From Azorinus chamasolen (Eukaryota; Mollusca; Bivalvia; Cardiida; Solecurtidae): a DNA stretch of 64,000 nt. Position numbers and translations under genes: made by a program. The notes under the pieces were generated by a model. It did not search any database. It saw only the letters and a program-made list of their open reading frames with translations, and was not told the DNA's origin. Positions 43,571 to 55,082 of the stretch are shown here, one piece after another. Within the stretch, counting starts at the first letter, position 1; each line of letters begins with the position of its first letter. The DNA is taken from the NCBI GenBank assembly GCA_963576725.1, contig OY755252.1, positions 50,861,394 to 50,925,393 on the forward strand, in the 5' to 3' direction.

Positions 43571-45598
43571 ACATGACTTTGAAACCCAGTTCCTCCTAAA
43601 AATGTGCTTAATCTAAGAAGTAACTGTTGATGTATGCAATATCATAAACATAAAGGTAGCTACCATAAGTACTATATCATTTATCTAAGTATTTTTTCTT
43701 TTCAAAAAAATAAAAAAATATAAAAAACACCTTTTAACAAAATGATATGAATTAGAGATCTACATGTATATAAAGAAAAATAAGGATCACCTATTTGGTT
43801 AATTTATATTTATATCATAAAGGTAAATTGGTTTATTAAGTGATAAAGATTTAATAGCTATATAATTACCAGTATATCTCAATTAACAAAGTAGTGTTGG
43901 AGGCATTGATTGCCTGTGTCTGTCTGCCTGATCATTGGTCAGTCTGTCCATCTGCCATTCCATTCTGATTCATTTAATTGTCTGTTTGTCACAAGATTGT
44001 GTCCCAATTAGGTGTAAATTATTTTACTGCTTCCCTGCACTTTCCATTATGACTTTAAGAATTTTCTTTCGTAGCTACCTTGAATTAGATTTTTTGTCGA
44101 AGTTTGTAAAAGAAATATTAACTTATAAAGCGCTGAATATTGTAGTGACCCAGTTTTCTCGTAACATCAGGTCAAATGGGGTCAAGCATGACTATGTAAA
44201 GAAGGACCGATTTTACCTTTAATTCTCTACTATGCAATGTGACAGTTATCTAGCAATGTGTAATAGGACTAGATCTTCCTAGAACTATCAGATTTTACCT
44301 TATATCCTTGATTTCCACGATGATAATAAGGTTTTATGTTGATGGAACTTTGAGTAGTTTGTAACTGCCGCCATATTGGAATTGCATTGTGGGACAGGTA
44401 TTTTGATACATTCTATTTATATCCGCGTCTCCTCTCTGTCAAAATCTCTAGTTTATCAAGTTTAATCCAAAAGTCTACAAAGTCCATATTTCTGCAGTTT
44501 GATCCTGAGTGGCAGTAACAAACCTCAGACATTTTAGAATTTAAAGGTAAATTTTGTTATAGAAAGTTAATTTAAGAAAGTGTTTAATTTTCAATTCTTT
44601 ATCGATGTGTACTGTATTTTTGGTATTCTTAACATGTATAGCGCAATGACGTTGCACCAGAATCTCACCAAATCCCACAGTTTTCACACCAATGTTGATG
44701 TGGAACGACGTGCAAAGTTCCACAAGCGACGTTTGTGAGATTTTTGTGCAATTGTTACCTTGGATTCACGTGCTTGGCACGTAATTTCGTTCTTCGGGCT
44801 ATAAAAGACGCCGTTTTCGGCAGTTCAGGGACTTCGCACTGGTTAATCATAGAAACCACCTCTATATTAATCGCTATCTTTAGGTTGATATTTAATTCTA
44901 CTCTTTTATTTTAATAAGTTCATAGATCTACTTTAATACTTTTATGAATATACTTAGCGTGAGGCTTTACTGTTGCTTGATTCTTATGCTCAAGCTTTAA
45001 GAGTAGCCTTAGAGATAATAATTCTTTATCTGAACTTAAAGCATTTGGAATAGAAGACATATTTTATTCTTTTACTCTATTTTTCTTTAATAAATTATAG
45101 ATCTAAATTATGATCGCTGACTCTTGATATTAGGAATTAAACATATACTGTTCACTCCTTGGGGAAATACTGGATGGTCATTAATAGTGATAGATCTATA
45201 GTGAAAACTGGGTAGACCCAGACTTTAATTGTTTATTGTTAGGCATAGATCTGAGAGATATATTGATCAGTTCCCATTTGAATCCAGATATTTGTTGACT
45301 GTACTGGTGAATAAAGAGAGGGAACCAGAATTACATTGCTATCTTTATTTCACACTTCCTTCCTGTTCTCTTTTAATTTCTTTAAGCGAAGTCCATTTTA
45401 GTTTACTCATTTACAAACTTTTGGTGTCGAGCGAGTCTGATCACGCTACCCATATACCGAGAGACTGCTCGGCACGTGCTTCACGAGCGCACTACAATAT
45501 TATACATGTTTGGCTTTTCCCTCTTTAAAAACTAAATAGTGCTTAAAGTGTTGAGTAAGTTTTTGTCTTCAACAATATTAATTTTGTACTTTGCTCCT
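43571..45598. other. Intergenic with two promoter-like patches
   Basis: About 44368-44400 reads CTGCCGCCATATTGGAATTG then CATTGTGGGACA, combining YY1-like and GC-box-free CpG promoter words. About 44799 has CTATAAAAGACGCC after CACGTGCTTGGCACG, a TATA-box arrangement. A minus-strand ATG near 44535 opens 39 codons (MSEVCYCHSGSNCRNMDFVD ...) with no donor. None of this amounts to a supported gene. Confidence 0.35.
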
Positions 45599-45599
45599 C

Positions 45600-46830
45600 A
45601 AAGATGTATGTATAAATTGGGTGATAGATGGTGAAGACAAAGGTGTAGACAGGGTGGTAGATGGTAAAGAAATGGGGGTGGGAGTTTAGACAGGGCGATA
45701 TATGGTGACAGAGGTGTAGATAGGGCAATAGATGGTAAATAGGGAGGTATAGACAGGGCTATAGATGGTGAAGACAAAGGAGTAGGCTGTGCTTTAGATG
45801 GTGAAGATGGTGAAGAGGGAGGCATAGGCAGGACAATAAGTGTAGGAGGAAAGTGTAAGCAGGTTGATAAATAGTGAAGAGGACAATAAAGTTCGGTCAA
45901 TAGATGGTGTCGAGGGGGTGTAGAAATGCCAATAGATAGAAAAGACGGTTTTCTTGACAGAGTTATAGATGTTGCAAAGGGAGATGTAGACAGAATGAAG
46001 GGTGATGAAGAGGGACTAGGTGTAGGCAGAATGATGGATGGTGAAGAAGGAGGTGAAGAAGGGCCAACAGATGTTGAAGGAGGAAATGTGGACAGAATGA
46101 TAGTTGGTGGAGAGGGGGTGTAGAAAGGCATCTGGATGGTGAAGAGGGACATGTATGCAGAATGACATGGTAAAGAGAGAGGTGTAGAAAGGCCAAAAGA
46201 CAGTGAAGAGGGAGATATAGACAGAATGATAGATGGTGAAGAGGGATGTGTAGAAAGGCATTTGAGTGGTGAAGAGGGAAGTGTATACAGAATGACACGG
46301 AAAGAGGGAGGTGTAGAAAGGCCAATAGATAGTGAAGAGGGAGATAATACACAGAATGATAGATGATGAAGAGGGGTGTAGAAAGGCCTGTAGATGGTAA
46401 AGAGGGAGGTGTATACAGAATGACATGGTAAAGACAGGTGTAGAAATGCCAACATATAGTGAAGACTGAGATATAGAGAGAATTATAGCAAGTGAAAAAG
46501 GAAGTATATACAGAATGATAAATTTTGAACAGGGAGCTATAGACAGAATGATGGGTGATGAAGAGGTGGGGGGGTGTAGGCAGAATGATAGATGGTGAAT
46601 AGGAAGGTGAAGAAAGGCCAACAAATGTTGAAGGGGAAAAGGTGGACCGAATGAAAGATGGTGGAGAGGGAGGTGTAGAAAGGCCAAAAGATAATGAGTG
46701 AGTGAGTGAGTTGGGTTTTACGTCCGACCAACAGTATTTCAGTATATTCAGTATTTCCAAAAGATAATGAAGAGGGAGATTTAGACAGAATGATAGATGG
46801 AGAAGAGGGAGATGTAGACAGGAAAATAGA
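45600..46830 (+). repeat. Second minisatellite, ~30-33-bp units, ~60-120-bp supra-units
   Basis: The words GATGGTGAAGAGGGAGGTGT, AGACAGAATGATAGATGG and AGAAAGGCCAATAGATAG recur about 35 times with variation. The minus strand therefore has long Ser/Thr/Pro/Leu-rich open frames (up to 285 residues) that mirror the repeat, not a protein. The array is interrupted at 46698 by a SINE fragment. Confidence 0.8.
46698..46756 (-). mobile_element. 59-bp SINE end with 14-bp target duplication
   Basis: GTGAGTGAGTGAGTTGGGTT and TACGTCCGACCAACAGTATT are the 3' tail (minus strand) of the same SINE as at 37096-37373. CCAAAAGATAATGA flanks it at 46684-46697 and 46757-46770. Extreme 5' truncation followed by insertion into a minisatellite unit explains all of it. 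Confidence 0.85.
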
Positions 46831-47787
46831 ATGCAATTAAGGACTTAGTGATGATAGTAAGATAATTATGTGATAGTAAGATAATTAATGTAAATTCAGC
46901 AGTTGGTGATAGGACAGATGCTGATAATTGTTCTCTTCATAATGTCAGTATAACAAGAAATATTGAGAGTGAAGTAATTGCCATTTCCTTCTTACTATAT
47001 GATAAAAAATCAAAGGGGCAGGAACTGAATATGAAACTCGGAACAATGGGAGAGAAATATTATGAAAAAAAACGAATCAAAGGCAAAGAAAGCAGTAAGT
47101 GTAATGGTCTAGAAAAACCAGCACAAATGATCAAAACTGGCTGTAGGGTTTGGTTGTAGGTATAGTGCTATTCAAAATATAGTTAGGAGGAAAGGGAAGA
47201 TATTTTTCATATGTTTTGGGGTCTATCTAACATAAATTTACAGTGTCAATTAAATTTGTTCTCAAACATTCACAGCCAAAAATGAAAAGGGAAGATATTT
47301 TTCATATGTTTTGGGGTCTATCTAACATAAATTTACAGTGTCAATTAAATTTGTTCTCAAACATTCACAGCCAAAAATGAAACATGATACCACAAAATAT
47401 CAGAGCAGGCATACAAACTCTGTTAGCTATGTGTTACTAAATGACATAAAACAGTTAAGGGCAGAGCTACAGATAATGGTGCTTACCCAAATACTAAAAC
47501 CATAATTTCTCCCCTAAACCCTATTCTGTGACCTCTCGGTAATCGTCTCTGAGGCCATACGCAAATAAAAATGACTACATGATGCACTGGAGGCTGCTAG
47601 AAGAAAGCTGTATACATAACTGCACAATGCCCAGCTATTATAAGATCTTTAGACCAAAAAGAAACCCTACATTATAAAAAAGATGGACCTTGAAGATTTC
47701 AGACAAGTTAAGCATCTGTCTTGAGGAACTGTGATTCCTAACGCTATGGATATATTTATTTTTAAGTTGTCCGATTTTTTAAGAAAA
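46831..47787. other. Intergenic with a perfect 95-bp tandem duplication
   Basis: 47191-47285 (AAAGGGAAGATATTTTTCAT ...) is repeated at 47286-47380 with no visible change. No gene is recognised. The remainder is anonymous. Confidence 0.7.
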
Positions 47788-49266
47788 CAAGAGGGCCAGA
47801 CAATCAGAGGAGAAGATTTTCAAAGTTTTCACTATATATGTTTCTATAGAAAATTAGCTGGCCCTGGGGTGGGGCCAATTTTGACCCAAATGGCACAATT
47901 TATATAACTTTTGTAGAGGACCTGAACATGATGCTATGTACCAAATATGAAAGCTGAGAACCTTATAGATTCAGAGAAGAAGATTTTCAAAGTTTACACT
48001 ATATGCTTCTATTGAAAACTGGCTACCCCTGGGGCGGGGCCAATTTTGACCCGAAGGATATATAATTTATATAACTTTTGAAGAGGACCTGATCATGATG
48101 CATTGTGCCAAATATGGAAGCTGAGAACCTTCTAGTTTCAGACGAAAAGATTTTCAAAGTTTTCACAATATGTTTCTATTGAAAACTGTCCATCCCTGGG
48201 GCGGGCCAATTTCGACCCCAGGGGCATAATTTATATTCCTTTTGTAGAGGACCTGAGCATGATGATATGTGCCAAATATGAAAGCTGAGAACCTTTCAGG
48301 TTCGGGTTCATAAGAGAAGATTTTCAAAGTTTTCACTATATGTTTCTATTGAAAATTGGCTAACCCTGGGGCGGGGCCAATTTTGACCCCAGGGGCATAA
48401 TTTATAAAACTTTTGTAGAGGACCTGAACATGATGCTATGTGCCAAATATGAAAGCTGAGAACCTTCCAGTTTCAGAGGAGAAGATTTTCAAAGTTTTCA
48501 CTATATGTTTCTATTGAAACTGACCACCCCTGGGGCGGGGCCAATTTTGACCCCAGGGGCATAATTTATATAACTTTTGTAGAGGACCTGAACATGATAG
48601 TATTTGCCAAATATGAAAGCTGAGAACCTACCAGTTTCAGAGGAGAAGATTTTAAAAGATTTCACTATATGTTTCTATTGAAAACTGACAAACCCTGGGG
48701 CGGGGCCAATTTTGATCCCAGGGGCATAATTTATATAACTTTTGTAAAGGACCTGTAGATGATGCTATGTGCCAAATATGAAAGCTGAGGACCATCCAGT
48801 TTCAGAGGAGAAGATTTTCAAAGTTTTCACTATATGCTTCTATTGAAAACTGACCACCCCTGGGGCGGGGCCAATTTTGACCCAAGGGGCATAATTTATA
48901 TAACTTTTGTAAAGGACCTGAACATGATGATATATGCCAAATATGAAAGCTGAGAACCTTCCAGTTTCAGAGGACTTCTAAGATTTTCAAACTTTTACTA
49001 TATATTTCTATAGAAAACAAGGCACCCCTGGGGTGGGGCCAATTTTGACCCCAGGGGCATAATTTATATAACTTTTGTAGAGGACCTACAGCTGATACTA
49101 TGTGCCAAAGATGAAAGCTGAGAACTCTGTAGATTCAGAGGAGAAGATTTTTAAAGGTTCAAATTGTTGAAGCGGGACGACGGACGACGCACACCGCACG
49201 ACGACGGACATCAGGCAATCACAAAAGCTCACCCTGAGTACTTTGTGCTCTGGTGAGCTAAAAAAA
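47788..49266 (+). mobile_element. B-type element with damaged 5' module
   Basis: It starts CAAGAGGGCCAGACAATCAG: the second half of the palindrome and GCTCACC have been deleted. Nine monomers of about 165 bp follow. The 3' module is complete (GACGACGGACGACGCACACC; AAAGCTCACCCTGAGTACTT; GTGCTCTGGTGAGCT). Confidence 0.75.
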
Positions 49267-49757
49267 GAGCAATTGTAGTAACTCTGGCGTCTGCATTGTT
49301 GTCGTCATTGCCATATGAAAACTTTTTTACTATTCAAACAAATCTAATGAATCTTATGAAAATTCAAATACCTGGTAAGCATCACAAGGGTTACTATCTG
49401 ACCAAGGACAGACGAGTGTTGGCATTCGCAAACAGTGCTCTTGTTTATATACAGTATGTCCTCATGAAAGCCTTGATGATTAGGTATATGTGGGTCTTGC
49501 CCATTCCCTTTTCTATATTTATTCCAATATCAATACCTACTGACTATTCATGATCAAAATAGTTACATGTATAATGACATATTAGAAAATAAAGAAACAG
49601 ATCTATCAAAGTCCACTAGCAAACAGAGCAGATCCTGGTTAGACTGCCACTATAGGGGCAACCTGGTCTCGGTCAACTCTTTTTGCAAATGTGTGGAAAC
49701 ATGTTTATATGAAGATATAAAGGAAAGGGAAAAATGTTGTTTATTTTTTACAATAAT
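49267..49757. other. Intergenic with a hairpin fragment
   Basis: No gene is recognised. 49616-49690 carries a worn fold-back arm pair (AGCAAACAGAGCAGATCCTG ... CTGGTCTCGGTCAACTC). Open frames at 49296-49553 and 49567-49899 run through repeats. Confidence 0.45.
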
Positions 49758-49759
49758 TA

Positions 49760-50195
49760 CAGTAAAACTTATGTACAGCGACCACTTAAAAGTAGAAGAA
49801 AAGAGGTCCTTTATCCTTTCCTCCATGAATATTCATGTAACAAATAAAAATGATGTCATGAATATTAATAAGATTGTTATAATAAAACATGAAGACTGAA
49901 AGTGTTGGCCATGGCAGATTAAACTGCAGAATCAGATCTATATAATATCATAAGCAAACAGAGCAGACTGTGATCAGATGGCTCCTATAGGAGCTGTCTG
50001 ATCTGGGTCTACTCTGCAACTGTGTAGAAATGCGTATTTATGGAGTAAAGGGTTAAGAATCTGATGATATCCTAATTATTGTAGAACACTCTTGCAGTGG
50101 CATTTTGAAACACTTTCAACCCGCAGTAAGCAATCATCTGTATATATTATGACCTCTGTTTTCCTCTTGAATGGTTTCTGTAGGCAGGTTCACTG
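49760..50195. mobile_element. Pogo-like MITE (TA duplication) with nested TTAA MITE
   Basis: CAGTAAAACTTATGTACAGC and the inverted GTAGGCAGGTTCACTG are each flanked by TA. Inside, 49811-50056 is a fold-back MITE (ATCCTTTCCTCCATGAATAT ... TATGGAGTAAAGGGTTAA) with hairpin arms TGATCAGATGGCTCCTATAG and AGGAGCTGTCTGATCTGGGT. Confidence 0.6.
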
Positions 50196-50199
50196 TATG

Positions 50200-50612
50200 T
50201 ACCGTATGTAATGCAACCATTTATTATTATGTTGTGAATGTATATTGTTCAACTATTATGCAATCACAAAATGTTTGATTCTTTATTATAACTTAAGTGA
50301 GACTGACATAGACTGTAGAGTTACAAATATTCTGAAAATGGGTTATCCTTCGAAAGAAAAAGTATTCAATTTTCAAAAGTAATTTAACATCAAAACTAAT
50401 GATCCCAAAGGACCAGAAAACAAGCTGTTTTTGGTTTGGAGAAAATAAATGTTTTTTTACCCGGACCTTATTTTGATTCTTCCTCTCAGGGCATTTCCTT
50501 CCAGGGAACAGTTTTAAATGTCATTTAAATTTTTGCAAAGAAAACCATAAACAAATGCTTATGTCTCACTTAGAGTTCAGCTGGCCGCTGGTTACAGTTA
50601 AATTCACATTTA
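50200..50612. other. Intergenic, no gene recognised
   Basis: AT-rich, unstructured sequence between two transposons. Confidence 0.5.
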
Positions 50613-50620
50613 TTCTATAC

Positions 50621-51942
50621 CAGGGCTCTAGAAATTTTCAAATCCCAACCGGTCCAGCCGAGAAACGGACATTAGCCACCCGGACATTTGCCCCACCAAT
50701 TTTTGATGAGCGGACATTAGCCCCTCATTATATGTCCACTGGTAGTATGTTTGAATATGTGCCATTTGTCCCCTTATAGTTTGTTTGTAATAATATGACA
50801 GCATTAAATCTCGAAATTTTTGAAAACTAATGACAGTTGACATTCGCGAAAACTAATGACATTTCAAAGTCGGCATGCGTGACAGTTTTGAAGGCTTTGA
50901 ACGAGAAGCAAGGAAACTAGCTTACATGATTGGTAATTATTATTTAGCTTAAGATGCATACGTATTTCTCATCAGATAAACGAAAGCCACTACTCAGAAT
51001 TGTTTTTCTCTTCGCTGACTTCTTTACAATAAATGGAGCTCTTTAAATGTGGAGTCTCGAAAATAGGTCAACCTTTTACTTGAATCAAGCACAGGGGACC
51101 GTCCCAATGAATTATGAATCTCGACAGAAAAAAATGTATGAACACTAGATATAAAGGGACCGTCACAATGAAGTATGAACCTGGGCAGAAAAAAATGTAT
51201 GAACACTAGATATAATGATAGTCTATATATCTCGTGATCATACATTTTTTTCTGCCCAGATCCATACTTCATTGTGGCGGTCTCCCGTGGAATCATCCGG
51301 ACATTTAATTGACTTTCTGTTATGATTCTTCAAAGTAAATTGTGTTGCTGATGGATATCAAGAGAGTATTTGCTCATAAAAACCTGATACAAAAATGTTA
51401 TGTGTCAGTGACATTTCAGCCTTGGTTACAGATCTATTTCTTAAGATAAACATATCCTTCTTTTTAAATACAAAATAAATAGAGTAGCCTAAATATACGG
51501 ACTGTTACAGTAATTAAATAAACAAACATAATTAGGCGACATTTCATTAAATTACTACGGACCGTTTGTTACCAAGTAAAAGGTAGGTAATTACGACATC
51601 AATGCCAATTACTGCATAAACAATTAGAACTGTTTGCGGCATAAGAAATAGATGAAGTGCACATTGCCTAGCACGTCTTATCAATATTACATGGCTCAGT
51701 GGCTAGCATGTCAAGACCGACTGGCCCATAATCCTGACCCCAGGCATTTAATCCCTTGACACGTTTATGATAGGGCACTTACGAATTGCAACATTTAGCT
51801 AATAGACCGATGATTCTTATTAGATACGTGTAGTCTGCTTGAAATTTTGGGACCGATTTTTTTTCAAATTCTGTCGTACAAACCGGTCTGAGAAGTCAAA
51901 AATCGGTCCAGACCGGCGATTTTCCGGATTTCTAGAGCCCTG
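50621..51942. mobile_element. Complete non-autonomous hAT-like transposon, 1322 bp
   Basis: The terminal inverted repeats are CAGGGCTCTAGAAAT and ATTTCTAGAGCCCTG. The 8-bp target duplication TTCTATAC is exact (50613-50620, 51943-51950). CAGGG-type ends with an 8-bp duplication are diagnostic of the hAT superfamily. No transposase ORF exists. A ~200-bp fold-back lies inside at 51091-51296. Confidence 0.85.
51091..51296. repeat. Fold-back insertion inside the hAT element
   Basis: GGACCGTC.CAATGAA.TATGAA and AGAAAAAAATGTATGAACAC occur twice directly, then once inverted as ATACATTTTTTTCTGCCCAG ... CATACTTCATTGTGGCGGTC. The sister copy at 5375-6252 lacks it, so it arrived after the two copies separated. 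Confidence 0.6.
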
Positions 51943-52124
51943 TTCTATACTATTCAAATGATGCATAATAAATTCAACAGTATTCACTTTAAAAAAATAT
52001 AACTACTTCATATTGAACTTTTTATAACTCCATTGTTGGTTAAAAGTTAGATTTTGGTCATGTATAATTAAGATAAAATACTTTTGCATGAATCTTTTGT
52101 GTTACAATAATGGATATTTTTAGT

Positions 52125-52401
52125 GCAAAACTATTCTAACTTAAGTTAGAATAGTCTTGCATGAAAATCGCAACAAGCATGGGACTGAATTTAGTGGCAA
52201 GACTATTCTAACTTAAATAATCTCAATAAAAGCACAAATTTGCAAAAAACTAACAATATAATCATTGGGGATAATGCAGGAAACAAGTTAGTATAAAACA
52301 AAACTGGAATATACTGCAAAAATGTAACATTGAATGAGTAAATAAGTTTTTTCCCTTTCCTGTAAAGTTTTGAAAAATCGAGTTAGAATAGTCTTGCGCC
52401 A
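52125..52401. mobile_element. Small MITE (52195-52401) and a joined-end palindrome (52125-52160)
   Basis: The MITE has TGGCAAGACTATTCTAACTT and the inverted AGTTAGAATAGTCTTGCGCCA. The upstream 36-bp palindrome GCAAAACTATTCTAAC-TTAAGTTAGAATAGTCTTGC equals the same two ends fused head to head. It may be a deletion derivative or an excision relic. Confidence 0.55.
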
Positions 52402-52779
52402 AGCCGTCGATTTGCTTTAGGCCATATATGGAATTTGAAACCGATCAAGACCTCAATGATTGAAATCTGTGTTGAATTGACTTTGCTGAAAGACTTTGAA
52501 AAACATGTTAGCTACCTTAAAAGTACCTTTCAATAGACTCCCTAGGGAAAAAAATTGGGTCTTGTTTGCTTGTTTTTCGGAGAGGTTTGGGATACAAATA
52601 GATAGTTTTAGGTTAGTTTTGCATACTTCGATCATAAATTAGGGGAGGGGGGCCAAGGGTTAGTCCCAGCATGTGTCGGGCACCCTTGATTACAACATGT
52701 ACACAAATAATGATAATTGAACAGAAACAATTGTAAACTTCGCCGTTCATTAGAGTTAGTTACTAAGGGAAGTAAACAC

Positions 52780-54033
52780 CAACAGATTATTTTATCTGGG
52801 GACTTCAACTTCCCAGAATAGATTGGCAAACATTGTCAGTAAACAAAGAAGCCCAAGATAGAGAGGTCCAACAAGCTCTCATACATTTATCGATTGAGTT
52901 TAACTTAACCCAGATTCATGATACACCTACTCCCAAAGATAAGCTTCTGGACTCGGTGCTCACAAATAACACGTCTTTGATTAAATCCTCCGCAAACGCG
53001 CCTGCAATATCCAACAATGACATCGTGGTAGTGGACTCTGACGCAAAGCCATTTTATACAAGGCGGACACCAAGAAAGTGTTTCTTATACTCGAAAGCAA
53101 AGTGGGACGACTTGAAAGAAAAATCAAGAGAAATATCTACAAATATTGTGAAAGCATATATACAAATGGTACCTCAGTACACAAGCTATGGGATGTCTTT
53201 ACATCTGAATTAACATTAGCTATAGACTCAAACATCCCATCAAAAATGGTGAAATCTAATACCTCAACACCTTGGATAAGAGGTAAAGTGAAACGTGCTC
53301 TAAGACGCAATACCAGACTTTACAAGAAGGCTAGAAAAACAAACAATTGTTCAAATTACTGATTCTTTCAACATGAATGTAAATGTGAAATAAGGAAGGC
53401 TGAATACTCTTACATCAATAAGACAATCAATGAAAGCCTAAAGCAAAATAATAGTAAACCTTTCTGGAAATATGTTAAGTGTAAAAGAGAAGACAATATC
53501 GGAGTCGCACCCTTAAAGTCTGGAAACCACTTAGTTACGGACGGTAAAGGGAAAGCGGAACAATTAATAAGACAATTCAAATCCGTGTTCACAAAGGATG
53601 GTGACACAAATAACAGCCCTTCCCTACACGCGTATTACAATCCGTCCCGACGCTCACTATTTGGGAAGAGGGAGTGTCCAAATTGCTATGGAATATAAAT
53701 ACTAGTAAATCTGTTGGACCTGATGGATTGCCAAACCGGATCATACCAGAATGTGCTTCAGAGATAGCTCCAGCAATTACAGTTATATTCCAAAAGTCCA
53801 TAGACTCTGGAGAATTACCCAGTGATTGGCAGAACGCGAATGTTGCTCCAGCCTACAAGAAAGGAGACAGACATCTACCAGAAAATTATCGTCCTGTCTC
53901 TCTTACATGTGTCATTTCCAAGATCATGGAACATATCATTTGTCGTCACTTGCTAAACCATCTAGAAAAGCATAAGGTGCTCACACTACTTAACAACAGT
54001 TTTCGTGCTGGGTTTTCCTGTGTGACTCAACTA
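52780..54033 (+). pseudogene. LINE endonuclease tail and reverse-transcriptase N-terminal part
   Basis: GDFNFP (endonuclease motif) precedes a frameshift at about 52818. The next frame gives LLDSVLTNNTSLIKSSANAP, where the usual SDHDIV is changed to SNNDIV, losing a catalytic His. Further shifts occur near 53100 and 53360. Then SVGPDGLPNRIIPECASEIA, PAYKKGDRHLPENYRPVSLT and FRAGFSCVTQL follow before the pogo-like MITE. Confidence 0.75.
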
Positions 54034-54957
54034 CAGTCAAACCTGTCCTAGCGACACATTGTTTTTAGCGACATCCTGTTAGATGCGACAGTATTTCCTT
54101 CCTCCCGATGTCTTTTCCTCTATATTTCAACTGTATATAGCGACACACTGGCAGATGCGACATACGACACTAAATTTGTACTCCCAACTTGGCAAACGAC
54201 ATTGTTTTTAGCGACAATGATCTTTGACTGTATCATTGTGTTTGTACATAATTGCCCTCATTAACGTGTCAAAGGATTAATGCCCAAGGTGATAAGGGAT
54301 TATCTGGTCCAGTTGGTCTGTTAGTCTCACTACTGTTAGAGTTTTTATAGCTAGCTACCCAACCATAAAATTATTTGGTAATGAACTGCGCTTTAATCAT
54401 CCATTTATTTATACCGGAAATCGGTCATAATGTCGTAATTGACTATTCAAGTGATTTAATTGCCAATTTGGTTTCATAACTTGACAAGAAGTTAACCACG
54501 CCACTTCAAAAGGTTTATTACATTATAACATAAATTGTATTCTCATAATTAAGATACAAACATATAGAAATGTGCCTCTGCTTCCCTATCAAAGACAGTT
54601 GTGCTTGGCCTCGTTGTGGCAATGGGCCGAAACGCTTCGAAAAACTACGAGGCCTTATGATTTTCATAAATTTGTTTTGTGCACAAACTTACTTTTTATT
54701 AATAGAATTAATGAAATGGACACTAAAGAAGTAACATCATAAAATAGTTTATTCCATTTCAAACCCTAAAAAAGTAATACCTAGATATAAATTTGAAATG
54801 TCATCAGTTTTCACGAAGACTGTTTATCAATACGACATAGACCCTGGAGCGGTTGGTATTGGCCCATGACATTTTCAACCTGAATTCAAAGACACCCTGT
54901 GAGATACAACACTTTTGGCTTTCTCCCAAACTATGTCTCTAAAAACAGGTTTGACTG
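54034..54957. mobile_element. Pogo-like MITE, 924 bp, TA target duplication
   Basis: CAGTCAAACCTGTCCTAGCG and the inverted AAAACAGGTTTGACTG are flanked by TA on both sides (54032-54033, 54958-54959). Repeats of TAGCGACA and AGATGCGACA lie inside the left end. There is no transposase ORF. It interrupts the LINE between CVTQL and AVRAHDLLK. Confidence 0.75.
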
Positions 54958-54959
54958 TA

Positions 54960-55082
54960 GCTGTGAGAGCACATGATCTCTTGAAATCATACGACAGTGA
55001 TACACAAACAGACTACATGATACTGGACTTCAAGTAAAGCATTTGATACTGTCCCCCATAAAAAACTTCTGGAAAAACTTAA
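54960..55082 (+). pseudogene. LINE fragment between insertions
   Basis: It reads AVRAHDLLKSYDSDTQTDYM and ILDFK, then a one-base shift and KAFDTVPHKKLLEKL. This holds the first catalytic Asp region of the reverse transcriptase. Confidence 0.7.

Noticed and set aside
44496..44535. Minus-strand 39-codon ORF near promoter-like words as a first exon
   Set aside because: No splice donor within the ORF and no similarity that I recognise; kept only as a remark in the intergenic entry.
45598..46836. Minus-strand ORFs of 99-285 residues rich in Ser/Pro/Thr, mucin-like
   Set aside because: They coincide exactly with a purine-rich minisatellite and overlap each other in several frames, as expected for a repeat rather than a protein.
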